Below are positions 26,349-36,096 of a stretch of 64,000 nt of DNA, one piece after another. Origin of the DNA: an uncultured Lachnospiraceae bacterium (GTDB taxonomy: Bacteria; Bacillota; Clostridia; Lachnospirales; Lachnospiraceae); assembly GCA_910576535.1 (NCBI GenBank), contig CAJTKK010000001.1, positions 186,001 to 250,000 of the forward strand, read 5' to 3'. Made by a program: the position numbers and the translations under genes. The notes beneath the pieces are model-generated. The model was given only the letters and a program-made list of their open reading frames with translations, ran no database searches and was not told where the DNA came from. The number at the start of each line of letters is the position of its first letter. The stretch's first letter is position 1.

Positions 26349-27341
26349 TTACTCTTCCCTATATCCTGCCAGGAATTCCACATATTTTCCTGTGCCAATC
26401 GCCACTGCAGTCATCGGGTCTTCCGCCGTCATCGTATTGATCCCTGTCTTGGACTCAATCAAATCCTCCAGTCCTCTCAGCATACTTCCGCCGCCGGTAA
26501 GGACGATCCCCCTGTCCGCAATATCCGCCGCCAGTTCCGGCGGGGTTTTCTCCAGCACACTATGAATCGTCTCCACAATCTGAGCCGTTGTTTCCCTAAG
26601 GGCTTCTTCGGTTTCCTCAGAAGACACTTTCACTGTTCTCGGAAGGCCTGTCACAAGGTTACGCCCCCTGACATCCATGTAATCCACTTCGCTGCGTTTA
26701 AACGCTGATCCTATCTTTATTTTCAAATCCTCTGCCGTTCTTTCACCAATCAGCAGATTATGTTTTTTTCTCATATAACGGATGATCGCTTCGTCAAAAT
26801 CATCCCCTGCAATTTTAATAGATGCGCTGACTACGGTCCCTCCCAGCGAAATCACCGCAATATCGGAAGTGCCTCCCCCAATATCCACAATCATATTCCC
26901 GCATGGTTTATATATGTCAATGCCCGCTCCTATTGCCGCCGCAATAGGCTCCTCAATAATGAAAACATCCCTGGCTCCTGCCTGCTCCGTGGCATCCTGA
27001 ACCGCCTTTCTCTCCACTTCCGTTACACCGCTCGGCACACAGACAGCAATACGGGGTTTACGGAATGTTTTTTTCCCAATTGCTTTCTGGATAAAATACT
27101 TCATCATTTTCTCAGTTACTTTATAATCGGAAATAACACCTTGACGTAATGGGCGGATTGCCACAATATTCCCCGGCGTCCTCCCCAGCATCAGCCTGGC
27201 GTCTTCGCCAATTGCCTTGATTTTGTCCGTATCCCTGTCAAAAGCTACTACGGAAGGTTCTTTTAATACGACCCCTTTTCCTCTTATATATACTAAAATG
27301 CTAGCTGTGCCTAAGTCAATCCCGATATCTGTGTACTGCAT
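26349..27341 (-). CDS. mbl: MreB-family rod-shape protein Mbl
   Basis: 330 residues. Actin-fold signatures: phosphate 1 loop DIGIDLGTASILVYIRG, connect 1 and phosphate 2 NMIVDIGGGTSDIAVISLGG, and the adenosine motif IVLTGGGSMLRGLEDLI. It forms membrane-associated filaments that guide lateral wall synthesis. The order mbl-flhO-flhP is the reason for choosing Mbl over MreB. It is expressed from the promoter at 27430-27457 and heads the flagellar rod gene run. Confidence 0.94.
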   Translation of the reverse strand: MQYTDIGIDLGTASILVYIRGKGVVLKEPSVVAFDRDTDKIKAIGEDARLMLGRTPGNIVAIRPLRQGVISDYKVTEKMMKYFIQKAIGKKTFRKPRIAVCVPSGVTEVERKAVQDATEQAGARDVFIIEEPIAAAIGAGIDIYKPCGNMIVDIGGGTSDIAVISLGGTVVSASIKIAGDDFDEAIIRYMRKKHNLLIGERTAEDLKIKIGSAFKRSEVDYMDVRGRNLVTGLPRTVKVSSEETEEALRETTAQIVETIHSVLEKTPPELAADIADRGIVLTGGGSMLRGLEDLIESKTGINTMTAEDPMTAVAIGTGKYVEFLAGYREE

Positions 27342-27429
27342 GGTAAGCCCCTTTCTTTCTTGGTCTGTATTTTCACTACATATCTATTTTAATATTTTCC
27401 AATTGTCCATAAACTAAACATACAAAACC

Positions 27430-27457
27430 ATTATAACCCAAAGAAAGAGTTTTTCAA
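27430..27457 (-). promoter_or_regulatory. Promoter of mbl
   Basis: Minus strand TTGAAA (27457-27452), 16-bp spacer, perfect TATAAT (27435-27430), 90 bp before mbl. The remainder of the 383-bp gap 27342-27724 is AT-rich. I see no gene and no clear terminator for uvrA in it. Confidence 0.75.
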
Positions 27458-27724
27458 AGAGATTTCTTCATTTTTTTTAAAAGATTAATATTTGGTCTTT
27501 TCCCTCCCTGAATGCCTGCTCCCTGCCGGAAAACAAAAATTACTTCCCCGAAAATGAAAATATTATTTAAAATGTAAAAGTACGGCAAATAAGAGCAGAT
27601 CCTTCTGCCCTATCTGCCGCATCCATGCGTTTTAAAATTTTATATTGTATTTTATATGCAGTACAATAATTACATCGGTCTTTTTTCAGGGAAACTTTAG
27701 AGGGGCCGGATATTTTCCTCATTT

Positions 27725-30589
27725 TTACAGACGGCTGCGTTCCAGCATTTTCTTTACATAAACACCCGTATACGAATCTTTGTTTTCCACAATCTCTTCC
27801 GGCGTGCCGTTTGCAATCACTGTCCCTCCTTTGTCCCCCCCTTCCGGGCCGATATCTATAATATAGTCTGCTGTTTTTATTACATCCAAATTGTGTTCAA
27901 TCACTACCACCGTATTGCCGCCGTCTGCCAGCCTATGCAGTATTTCCGTCAGTTTGTGGACATCCGCAAAATGCAGCCCTGTAGTAGGTTCGTCCAGGAT
28001 GTATATTGTTTTTCCAGTGCTTCTTTTGCTTAGTTCCGTGGCCAGTTTTATCCTCTGGGCTTCACCGCCGGACAAAGTGGTAGACGGCTGCCCTAATTTA
28101 ATATAAGACAAACCGACATCGTTCAATGTTTCTATCTTGCGCCGGATAGAAGGTACATTTTCAAAAAAACCGACGGCTTCCTCTACTGTCATATCCAGCA
28201 CATCATAAATGTTCTTCCCTTTGTATTTCACATCCAGCGTTTCCCTGTTATACCGCTTGCCCCCGCAGACTTCGCAGGGTACATATACATCGGGCAGAAA
28301 ATGCATCTCTATTTTAATGATCCCGTCACCGCTGCAGGCTTCGCATCTTCCGCCTTTTACATTAAAACTGAAGCGTCCTTTCTTATAGCCTTTTGCTTTA
28401 GCGTCCGCTGTAGATGCGAACAAATCCCTGATCTGATCAAACACGCCCGTATATGTGGCCGGGTTGGAACGCGGCGTCCTCCCGATAGGAGACTGGTCAA
28501 TGCTAATCACTTTATCGAGCTGCTCAATCCCTTTAATCCCCGCATGTTTGCCAGGGATAATCCTCGCACGGTTCAAATCCCTCGCCAAATGCTTATATAA
28601 AATTTCATTTACCAGGGAACTTTTTCCGGAACCGGATACACCGGTGACGCAGGTAAGCACGCCTAACGGGAAATCCACATTAATATTTTTTAAATTGTTT
28701 TCCGCCGCTTTTAATACCGTAAGCTTTCCTGTAGGTTTCCGCCGTTCCCCGGGAACCGGGATCTGCTTCTTCCCGCTGAGGTATTGGCCGGTTATAGACT
28801 CCGGTACGTTCATAATTTCTTCTGCCGTCCCGGCAGCTACTACTTCCCCGCCATGGGAACCGGCTCCGGGCCCAATATCTACAATGTAGTCGGCTGCCAG
28901 CATCGTATCCTCATCATGTTCCACTACCAGCAGGGTATTCCCCATATCTTTCAGGTTTTCCAATGTATTCAGCAGTTTGTCATTATCTCTCTGGTGCAGG
29001 CCGATACTGGGTTCATCCAGAATATAACATACGCCTACCAGCCCGGATCCTATCTGGGTGGCCAGGCGGATTCTTTGCGCTTCCCCGCCCGATAAGGTTC
29101 CTGTCGCTCTTGCCAAAGACAGATAATCCAGCCCTACATCAATCAGGAAGCCTACCCTCGCCCTAATCTCTTTCAAAACCTGCTTACCGATGAGCTGCTG
29201 CTGTTTCGTTAATTCCATCTCCTGCAAAAAACCGTGAAGGTTCCCTATCGACATCGAAGTTATTTCATAAATATTTTTACCGCATACTGTAACAGCCAAC
29301 GATTCCTTTTTCAGCCTCATCCCTTTGCAGACTTTACATGGCGTAATACGCATAAAAGTCTCGTATTCCTGTTTCATGACATCGGAAGAAGTCTCACGGT
29401 AACGGCGTTCCACATTCTTAATAAGCCCTTCAAACGCCACCGGATAAACGCCTTGCCCCCGCTGCCCTTTATAATGCACCTCTATTTCTTTTCCTCCGGT
29501 ACCGTAAATAATAATGTTTTTCACCTTTTCGGAATACTCTTCAAACGGGGTGTCCAAATCAAAACCATATTCCTTTCCAAGCGCCTGCAAAATCGCATTT
29601 GTAAAGCTGGAAGCATCATTGCAGGACTGCCATCCCATAACGGCAAACGCTCCGCCGTTAATGCTAAGTCGTTTATCCGGGATCATCAGATCCACATCGA
29701 ATTCCATCTTATATCCCAGGCCAAAGCATTCCGTGCAAGCCCCAAACGGGTTATTAAAGGAAAAACTTCTAGGTTCAATCTCACTGACGCTGATGCCGCA
29801 ATCCGGGCAAGAAAAACTCTGGCTGAAATTAACCGTTTCCCCGCCTATTACATCTACGACCAATAAGCCTTCAGCCAAAGCCAGGACATTTTCAATGGAA
29901 TCTGTCAGCCTGCGTTCAATCCCGCTTTTTACCACCAGCCTGTCCACTACGATCTCAATGTTATGTTTGATGTTTTTATCTAATTTGATTTCCTCCGACA
30001 GTTCATATAAATTACCGTCCACACGCACACGCACATAACCGCTTTTCTTTGCGCGGTCAAAAACTTTGGCATGTTCCCCTTTCCTCCCCCTTACAATGGG
30101 TGCAAGAAGCTGTATCTTACTTCCTTCAGGCATTGCCATAATCTGATCCGTCATCTGGTCTACCGACTGTTTTTTAATTTCTTTCCCGCAGGAAGGGCAA
30201 TGAGGAATGCCAATCCTAGCGTATAACAACCGGAAATAGTCATAAATCTCCGTTACTGTCCCTACCGTGGAACGGGGATTGCGGTTTGTAGATTTCTGGT
30301 CAATAGAAATCGCCGGGGAAAGCCCTTCAATTTTCTCCACATTCGGCTTTTCCATCTGACCCAGGAACTGCCTCGCATAGGAAGACAACGACTCCATATA
30401 CCGGCGCTGCCCCTCCGCATAAATCGTATCAAATGCCAGGGAAGATTTCCCGGAACCGGAAAGCCCGGTCAGGACAACAAACGCATTCCTCGGTATATCC
30501 ACATCTATATTCTTTAAGTTATGTTCGCTCGCCCCCCGTATTTTTATATATTCCCCGCGGGGCAACATCTTCCTATTCGCATTATCCAT
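27725..30589 (-). CDS. uvrA: Excinuclease ABC subunit A
   Basis: About 954 residues from the ATG at 30589. The longer frame to 30649 adds an Arg/Glu-rich stretch not typical of UvrA. Two ABC ATPase halves are present: Walker A LTGLSGSGKSSLAFDT and GVSGSGKSSLVNEIL, ABC signatures ATGTLSGGEAQRI and PSTTLSGGEAQRI. Zinc-binding CxxC pairs occur at HCPSCGKE, FSCPDCGI and RCEACSGDG. It recognises DNA damage with UvrB. It follows uvrB by 100 bp; a LexA-like site lies upstream of uvrB. Confidence 0.98.
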   Translation of the reverse strand: MDNANRKMLPRGEYIKIRGASEHNLKNIDVDIPRNAFVVLTGLSGSGKSSLAFDTIYAEGQRRYMESLSSYARQFLGQMEKPNVEKIEGLSPAISIDQKSTNRNPRSTVGTVTEIYDYFRLLYARIGIPHCPSCGKEIKKQSVDQMTDQIMAMPEGSKIQLLAPIVRGRKGEHAKVFDRAKKSGYVRVRVDGNLYELSEEIKLDKNIKHNIEIVVDRLVVKSGIERRLTDSIENVLALAEGLLVVDVIGGETVNFSQSFSCPDCGISVSEIEPRSFSFNNPFGACTECFGLGYKMEFDVDLMIPDKRLSINGGAFAVMGWQSCNDASSFTNAILQALGKEYGFDLDTPFEEYSEKVKNIIIYGTGGKEIEVHYKGQRGQGVYPVAFEGLIKNVERRYRETSSDVMKQEYETFMRITPCKVCKGMRLKKESLAVTVCGKNIYEITSMSIGNLHGFLQEMELTKQQQLIGKQVLKEIRARVGFLIDVGLDYLSLARATGTLSGGEAQRIRLATQIGSGLVGVCYILDEPSIGLHQRDNDKLLNTLENLKDMGNTLLVVEHDEDTMLAADYIVDIGPGAGSHGGEVVAAGTAEEIMNVPESITGQYLSGKKQIPVPGERRKPTGKLTVLKAAENNLKNINVDFPLGVLTCVTGVSGSGKSSLVNEILYKHLARDLNRARIIPGKHAGIKGIEQLDKVISIDQSPIGRTPRSNPATYTGVFDQIRDLFASTADAKAKGYKKGRFSFNVKGGRCEACSGDGIIKIEMHFLPDVYVPCEVCGGKRYNRETLDVKYKGKNIYDVLDMTVEEAVGFFENVPSIRRKIETLNDVGLSYIKLGQPSTTLSGGEAQRIKLATELSKRSTGKTIYILDEPTTGLHFADVHKLTEILHRLADGGNTVVVIEHNLDVIKTADYIIDIGPEGGDKGGTVIANGTPEEIVENKDSYTGVYVKKMLERSRL

Positions 30590-30689
30590 CCTACTCCGTT
30601 CCCTCCGTCTTTCTCTTGTTCTTTCTCTATTTTCTATTTTTATCAGCATTCTTCCAAATCATGCAGGATCCCATATGCCCAAACAAGGA

Positions 30690-32684
30690 TTACCTGTCCT
30701 CCAGTTGCCGTTTCAGATCCGCCATTTTATCCCTCAGTTCCGCCGCCGCCTCAAAATTAAGGTCTGCCGCCGCCTGCTTCATCTGCTTCTGTATCTTTGC
30801 AATCAGTTTTTCCAGCTCTTCCCTGCTCATGGATTCAGGGTCTTTTTCAAAGTTCACTTCTTCCTTGGCAATCACCTTGGAAATGCTGATCAGATCCCGG
30901 ACCGCCTTCTTTATTGTCTGCGGTGTAATCCCATTTTTCTCATTATATTCCTGCTGTATTTCCCGACGTCTGTTGGTCTCCATAATAGCCGCATTCATAG
31001 ACTCTGTCATATTATCCGCATACATGATAACCCGGCCTTCCGCATTCCTGGCCGCGCGCCCGACCGTCTGGATCAGGGAAGTTTCCGAACGCAGAAATCC
31101 TTCCTTGTCAGCATCCAATATTGCCACCAGGGATATTTCCGGGATATCAAGCCCTTCCCTAAGCAAGTTGATCCCAACCAGCACATCAAAGACATCCAGA
31201 CGCATATCCCGGATAATTTCCGCTCTTTCTAACGTATCTATGTCCGAATGCAGATATTTGACCCGGATTCCTACTTCTTTCATATAATTGGTCAAATCCT
31301 CCGCCATTCTTTTCGTCAGCGTAGTCACGAGAACTTTATTGTGCTTTTCTGTTTCTTTATTTATCTCTGAAATCAAGTCGTCAATCTGCCCTTCTACCGG
31401 CCGCACTGTCACTTCCGGGTCCAGCAGCCCGGTAGGACGGATAATCTGTTCCGTACGCAAAAGTTCATGCTCTTTTTCATATTCGGCAGGAGTCGCCGAT
31501 ACAAAAAGCAATTGGTCGATATGTTCCTCGAACTCGTGAAAATTCAAGGGGCGGTTATCCAATGCGGACGGCAGCCGGAAACCGTAATCCACCAGCGTAT
31601 TCTTCCTGGAACGGTCCCCCGCGTACATCCCCCGGATCTGAGGCACGGTCATATGCGATTCATCAATAATAATCAGATAATCATCTTTAAAGTAATCCAT
31701 CAATGTTAATGGCGTAGCTCCCTCCGGCATTCCGTTCAAATGCCTGGAATAGTTCTCTATTCCAGAGCAAAACCCCGTCTCCCGCAGCATCTCTATATCA
31801 AAATTTGTCCTTTCGGAAATCCGCTGAGCCTCCAGCAGCTTGTCCTCCCCTTTGAAAAAACGGATTCTTTCTTCCAGTTCTATTTCGATATTTTTGCAAG
31901 CCGCATTAATCTTTTCCTGGGATACCACATAGTGAGAAGCCGGGAATACGGAAATATGTCCCAGATCCGCATGAACCCGTCCTGTCAGCGGATCCGTTTC
32001 CGCAATCCTGTCTATTTCATCCCCAAAAAACTCCACCCGGATCAGATAATCACCGCCCTGGGCAGGATAGATTTCCACAACATCCCCTCTGACGCGGAAG
32101 CATCCCCTGCCTAAATCCATATCATTTCTGTCATATTGAATCGCAATCAATTCCCTGATCACTTCATCCCTGTCCTTAATCATCCCCGGACGCAGGGATA
32201 CGATCATATCCTGATATTCGTCAGGGCTTCCCAAACCGTAAATGCAGGATACGCTTGCAACCACCACCACATCCCTGCGTTCCGTCAAGGATGCCGTCGC
32301 CGAAAGCCGGAGTTTTTCTATTTCTTCATTAATAGAAGAGTCTTTTGCTATATACGTATCCGAAGAAGGCACATAAGCCTCAGGCTGGTAATAATCATAA
32401 TAGGACACAAAATATTCCACCGCGTTCTCAGGGAAAAATTCTTTGAACTCGCCGTAGAGCTGTCCGGCAAGGGTCTTATTGTGCGCTATTACCAGAGTGG
32501 GCTTGTTAAGCCGTGCGATCACGTTGGCCATGGTAAATGTCTTTCCCGATCCGGTTACCCCCAGTAAAGTCTGGAATTGATTGCCTTCCCGGAACCCATC
32601 GACCAGGGCTTCTATGGCCTGCGGCTGGTCGCCGGTGGGGGCATATTCTGAGTGAAGTTTGAATATTTTTTGTTCGTTTTCCAC
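30690..32684 (-). CDS. uvrB: Excinuclease ABC subunit B
   Basis: 664 residues. SF2 helicase core with Walker A LLGVTGSGKTFTMANVI, the beta-hairpin YYDYYQPEAYVPSSDTYI that inserts into DNA, DEAH-like LIIIDESHMTVPQ, and the C-terminal UVR domain (LEKLIAKIQKQMKQAAADL). It loads at lesions found by UvrA and recruits UvrC. First gene of the uvrB-uvrA operon. The leader is long, about 200 bp, with a LexA-type palindrome at 32922-32935. Confidence 0.98.
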   Translation of the reverse strand: MENEQKIFKLHSEYAPTGDQPQAIEALVDGFREGNQFQTLLGVTGSGKTFTMANVIARLNKPTLVIAHNKTLAGQLYGEFKEFFPENAVEYFVSYYDYYQPEAYVPSSDTYIAKDSSINEEIEKLRLSATASLTERRDVVVVASVSCIYGLGSPDEYQDMIVSLRPGMIKDRDEVIRELIAIQYDRNDMDLGRGCFRVRGDVVEIYPAQGGDYLIRVEFFGDEIDRIAETDPLTGRVHADLGHISVFPASHYVVSQEKINAACKNIEIELEERIRFFKGEDKLLEAQRISERTNFDIEMLRETGFCSGIENYSRHLNGMPEGATPLTLMDYFKDDYLIIIDESHMTVPQIRGMYAGDRSRKNTLVDYGFRLPSALDNRPLNFHEFEEHIDQLLFVSATPAEYEKEHELLRTEQIIRPTGLLDPEVTVRPVEGQIDDLISEINKETEKHNKVLVTTLTKRMAEDLTNYMKEVGIRVKYLHSDIDTLERAEIIRDMRLDVFDVLVGINLLREGLDIPEISLVAILDADKEGFLRSETSLIQTVGRAARNAEGRVIMYADNMTESMNAAIMETNRRREIQQEYNEKNGITPQTIKKAVRDLISISKVIAKEEVNFEKDPESMSREELEKLIAKIQKQMKQAAADLNFEAAAELRDKMADLKRQLEDR

Positions 32685-32921
32685 AAATGCTCACCTCTGA
32701 TTTCATAGTAAAAAAGGATGCCCATTAGGCAAAAATTCGTCGTGGCATTTACTCAAATTGGAGAAAAACAGGCCCACGGCGAATCCCGTTCACAATTTGC
32801 TGTTTTTGCAACTCAGCGGCCTCTTTCATTCCCTATGGACAAAACAGGAACAAAACGCATGAAAAGCAACTCAGACACTGCTCTATAGTATACCACAAAT
32901 ATTTTCAAAAGTACAGAAGAA

Positions 32922-32936
32922 AACAAACGTTTGTTC
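32922..32936. promoter_or_regulatory. Probable LexA (SOS) operator upstream of uvrB
   Basis: AACAAAC/GTTTGTT is a 14-bp perfect palindrome, and AAACGTTTGTTC within it differs by one base from the Gram-positive LexA consensus GAAC-N4-GTTC. It sits about 240 bp before uvrB, near a minus-strand TATACT (32892-32887). The rest of 32685-33043 shows no gene. Confidence 0.6.
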
Positions 32937-33043
32937 TTTTTATTTTCACCCTGCATCCGGAAGAAATTCTCTTACATCTACAACAATCTCCAGCAGTTCC
33001 TTTTCAAAACTTTCTATCTCTCTCAGATCCGGTAAAACCTCTT

Positions 33044-33599
33044 TCATATATTCCTCCATTTCTGTCCCCCATCCGATATGATACCTTTATTATCGGCGTA
33101 AACGTCCATAGTTATGAGTTCCTTGGCATGTCCCATTAGCTTCCATACCGCTTTTGGGTTGAATGCCTCTTTTAGCAGGAGCGTACAGTATGCGCTGCGC
33201 AGAATCATGCCAGCGGATGTCCGGCAAGCCATTTTCGGCCAGAAGCTGTTTATCATACCTGCAATGGAACCCTTTGCTCCTTGCTCTGCCATAGTTGGAA
33301 CAACAGATATCATCCATATCCTGAAACTCTCCCTTTCTGCGGTTTTATGTTTCTCTCATAAACCTGCCGTCCTTTTAATGTTACCCGGAAAACATACTCA
33401 GGAATCGGAATCTGTCTGTAACTGGAGATTGTCCTGTTTTTAGCATTAAAATCTCCAAATTTCAAACCTGAAATTTCACCTTTTCTGAGTTGCAGAACAA
33501 CCCAAGCAGAATCTCCAGATACCATCCGCTATTTTAAGCAGCCTTCAGGAGTTTTTTCACATTTGCTTTGTTTAAAATAATAATTGTTGGCTGCTTCAT
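33044..33599 (-). pseudogene. Tyrosine recombinase (integrase) remnant
   Basis: Pieces of a phage/transposon integrase are readable in different frames. From 33599 MKQPTIIILNKANVKKLLKAA runs into a stop; downstream frames give SGWYLEILLGL-like and LRKGEISGLKFGDFN, then WHD and TLLLKEAFNPKAVWKLMGH with KELITMDVYADN, which is the C-terminal catalytic box region (His-x-x-Arg, Gly-His, Tyr). At least two frameshifts and loss of the N-terminal domain make it non-functional. It abuts an excisionase-like gene (33613) and marks the left edge of the accessory island. Confidence 0.82.
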
Positions 33600-33612
33600 T
33601 AAATCACCTCTC

Positions 33613-33855
33613 TTATAAATCACCATTCAGCCATTCATCAAATTCTTTCTTTAGCGTTCTAAAAAGCTTACCAATTTTAAGAACTCTGAACGGCGGATTT
33701 TTTTGCTTATACACGTCTTCAAGGAAAGTATAGCCTTTACTCTTTCCTATTCCAAGCATGCGCTGAATACCGCTTGCCAGGCATACCTGCTGATCAACTG
33801 CCGCTTCATTCTCTATATCTTCTGCCAGCGCTGCTTTTATTTTTTCTACAACCAT
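33613..33855 (-). CDS. Excisionase-like helix-turn-helix protein
   Basis: 80 residues. The C-terminal part GKSKGYTFLEDVYKQKNPPF followed by KIGKLFRTLKKEFDEWLNG resembles the winged-helix of Xis/AlpA-type DNA-binding proteins encoded just upstream of integrase genes. In mobile elements this protein directs excision. Its frame is intact, but the adjacent integrase is decayed, so it is probably a relic. Start ATG at 33855 with a GGAGG about 6 bases upstream. Confidence 0.65.
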   Translation of the reverse strand: MVVEKIKAALAEDIENEAAVDQQVCLASGIQRMLGIGKSKGYTFLEDVYKQKNPPFRVLKIGKLFRTLKKEFDEWLNGDL

Positions 33856-33952
33856 GTTCCTCCGGGTCAGAAAAGGTTACAATTATCATTTTCCCAAACT
33901 ACCACCTTCTATCTTTGGCAAAACTACGGAAATCTGCCATATGCCATGCATA

Positions 33953-35134
33953 TCAGCAGTTAGCAAGTACCCATTCCTCATAGTCACGGATTCCTTCTGC
34001 AAGGCGTTTCAATCCATCTTCTATCCGGCTCCGGGGACATGCAATATTCATTCGGATAAAAGAATTTCCGTTTTTCCCATACTGTCGTCCTTCTGACAGA
34101 TACAATCCTGTATGTTCCCGCAGATATCGTGTCAATTCCGTTGCACACCCCTGCATTTTCCGGCAGTCCAGCCACATTAGATAGGTCGCCTGCGAGGAAA
34201 CCGGACTGATTTGAGGAATCTCTTTCTTCAAAAAATTCTCCACAAAATTTTTATTTTCCTGAATATATTCTCTCAAAGCGTCCAGCCATGCCTCCCCCTT
34301 CGTAAAAGCTGCCACCGCCCCTTCTACTGCAAAGGAATTCGGCTCTGCAGCCTCATCCGTGTTCAGCCCCCGCCAGACCTTATACCGCAGGTTTGGATCA
34401 GGAACGACCACCGCTGCTGTCTGCAGTCCTGCCAGATTAAAGGCTTTTGTGGGCGCTATACAAGTAACGCTGTTATTTCTGCAGCTCTCTGAAACAGATG
34501 CAAAAGGGATATATTCCTGGCCGGGACTGGTCAAGTCACAATGAATTTCATCCGAAATCACAATTACATGATGTTTCCTGCACAGATCACCAACCCGCCC
34601 CAGTTCCTCCCGGTTCCAGATTCTTCCTACCGGATTGTGAGGATTACACAAAATCATCAGGGTAGTCTGCGGATCGGAAAGTTTTTGTTCCAGATCCTCA
34701 AAATCCATATGATAAGTGATTCCGTCATATTGCAGCGGACTTTCTAAAATATTTCTTCCGTTATTCACAATGGAATGGAAGAAAATATGGTAAACCGGTG
34801 TCTGTACCAGCACATTTTCTCCTGCTGTGGTCAGCTTGCGTACCATACTGGAAATGGCCGGAACCACTCCCATGCAGAAAACAAGCCACTCTTTTTCTAT
34901 GGAAAAACCATGCCGCCGCTTCCACCAGTCCATATAAGCCTGATACCATTCCTCCGGCACAATGGAATAACCAAATACACCATGGGCGGCTCTCTCCTGA
35001 ATGGCTGCCTGGATCTTTGGCGCTGTCTGAAAATCCATATCTGCCACCCACATAGGCAGCTCATGCTCTTTTACATCCCATTTCAGTGAATGGGTATTTC
35101 TCCTGTTTACAGATTTATCAAAATCGTATGACAT
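33953..35134 (-). CDS. MalY/PatB-family pyridoxal-phosphate aminotransferase / C-S lyase
   Basis: 393 residues from the ATG at 35134 (MSYDFDKSVNRRNTHSLKWD), preceded by GGAG at 7 bases; in-frame starts up to 35227 lie in a hairpin-rich leader. Motifs: ELPMWVADMDFQTAP near the N-terminus, LCNPHNPVGRIW and VISDEIHCDL (PLP-binding), and the Schiff-base lysine in APTKAFNLAGLQ. MalY/PatB enzymes cleave cystathionine or cysteine S-conjugates, releasing thiols. Gene lies between integrase relics and a cyclophilin-like lipoprotein. Substrate cannot be told from sequence. Confidence 0.9.
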   Translation of the reverse strand: MSYDFDKSVNRRNTHSLKWDVKEHELPMWVADMDFQTAPKIQAAIQERAAHGVFGYSIVPEEWYQAYMDWWKRRHGFSIEKEWLVFCMGVVPAISSMVRKLTTAGENVLVQTPVYHIFFHSIVNNGRNILESPLQYDGITYHMDFEDLEQKLSDPQTTLMILCNPHNPVGRIWNREELGRVGDLCRKHHVIVISDEIHCDLTSPGQEYIPFASVSESCRNNSVTCIAPTKAFNLAGLQTAAVVVPDPNLRYKVWRGLNTDEAAEPNSFAVEGAVAAFTKGEAWLDALREYIQENKNFVENFLKKEIPQISPVSSQATYLMWLDCRKMQGCATELTRYLREHTGLYLSEGRQYGKNGNSFIRMNIACPRSRIEDGLKRLAEGIRDYEEWVLANC

Positions 35135-35203
35135 GCTAATCTCCATTCCGGAGCGTTTACGCGACGGGGCGATGCAAATATCAAATTTGCGTCTGCCCTC
35201 AAA

Positions 35204-35268
35204 CAAATTTGTGGCGCTCCGGCACAAATTTGCATGTGAAAAATCAGCACATCAGTGTGATTTTTCAC
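35204..35268. repeat. Two perfect hairpins in the malY-like leader
   Basis: CAAATTTGTG (35204-35213) pairs with CACAAATTTG (35223-35232) over a 9-base loop, and GTGAAAAATCA (35236-35246) pairs with TGATTTTTCAC (35258-35268). Neither has the T-run of a terminator in the gene's direction. Close relatives of the first hairpin occur at 47012-47043. Confidence 0.75.
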
Positions 35269-35362
35269 ACTACACCTCCAAACTTTCTGTCAAATTGATT
35301 TGCGAAAAGCAAATACCCCGCTGCCTGCAGCATGCATTTGACCGCCAAATGTCATGTGGATC

Positions 35363-36061
35363 TTACTCCAGCGAGAATGTCACCGTCACATCCCCGCTTC
35401 CAAGGGCTTCCTCCCAACCGGTCAGATCATCAACATGCCCCAGTCTTGTATAGCTCCACGAATTGGAGCCATAAAATATAACAATCTGGTTTCCATTATA
35501 TAAGACAATATCTCCTGCATGGGTTGTGGTCTGGCTGTTGTTTACAGGAAGGCTTGTTCCCAAAGAACCTACCTTTTCAAAGCCGGAATAATCACTCATC
35601 TGAATGCTCACCGGATTTTCCCGCATCATTTCCACAAACGAAGCTACTGCCTCATTTTCTTCTAATGTGGCTGAAAATACTGCATCGCCAACCTGTACCT
35701 TCATATTCATTACAGCCTCCTCTGCTCCATTTTGGATATCTGCTTCTGTGCCAACCGTTTCACTCATTTCCGTTTCCGGTACAGTTTCCCCATCCTCCGT
35801 ATCTGCTGCTGATTCTGTCATGTTTTCTGCCTCATCGGAAATGGCGCCCAGCCGCATTCCCTCTACCTTAGTTTCCATGGAATCCATAACCCCGGATTGT
35901 ACATCTGTATTCTCTGATTCTTCCGAAAGATCAGGCAGAGGCTCCCTTTCCTCCAGAGGAGATTCTGCCTGGTCAACAGGCGTCTGTGTCTGCATATTTC
36001 CACATGCTGCCATCGAAAATATAACTGTCATCATGCACAGCAAAGCGCCAAATTTTTTCAT
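35363..36061 (-). CDS. Lipoprotein with cyclophilin-like fold domain (copy A)
   Basis: 232 residues. Lipoprotein signal with lipobox SMAAC (Cys20), then a long Glu/Ser/Thr-rich linker to about residue 115. The C-terminal 110 residues (MKVQVGDAVFSATLEENEAV ... HAGDIVLYNGNQIVIFYGS ... YTRLGHVDD) match the small bacterial cyclophilin-like fold family, often found in clostridial accessory operons. The family has the fold but no proven peptidyl-prolyl isomerase activity. It is third in an operon with DUF3737 and LysE genes. A distant paralogue lies at 38925-39599. Confidence 0.85.
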   Translation of the reverse strand: MKKFGALLCMMTVIFSMAACGNMQTQTPVDQAESPLEEREPLPDLSEESENTDVQSGVMDSMETKVEGMRLGAISDEAENMTESAADTEDGETVPETEMSETVGTEADIQNGAEEAVMNMKVQVGDAVFSATLEENEAVASFVEMMRENPVSIQMSDYSGFEKVGSLGTSLPVNNSQTTTHAGDIVLYNGNQIVIFYGSNSWSYTRLGHVDDLTGWEEALGSGDVTVTFSLE

Positions 36062-36096
36062 GATCTATCTGCTCCTTTTTTTCTATATTTATCGTT

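Noticed and set aside
35204..35268. Leader hairpins as rho-independent terminators
   Set aside because: No T-run follows the stems in the direction of transcription, and loops are long or GC-rich.
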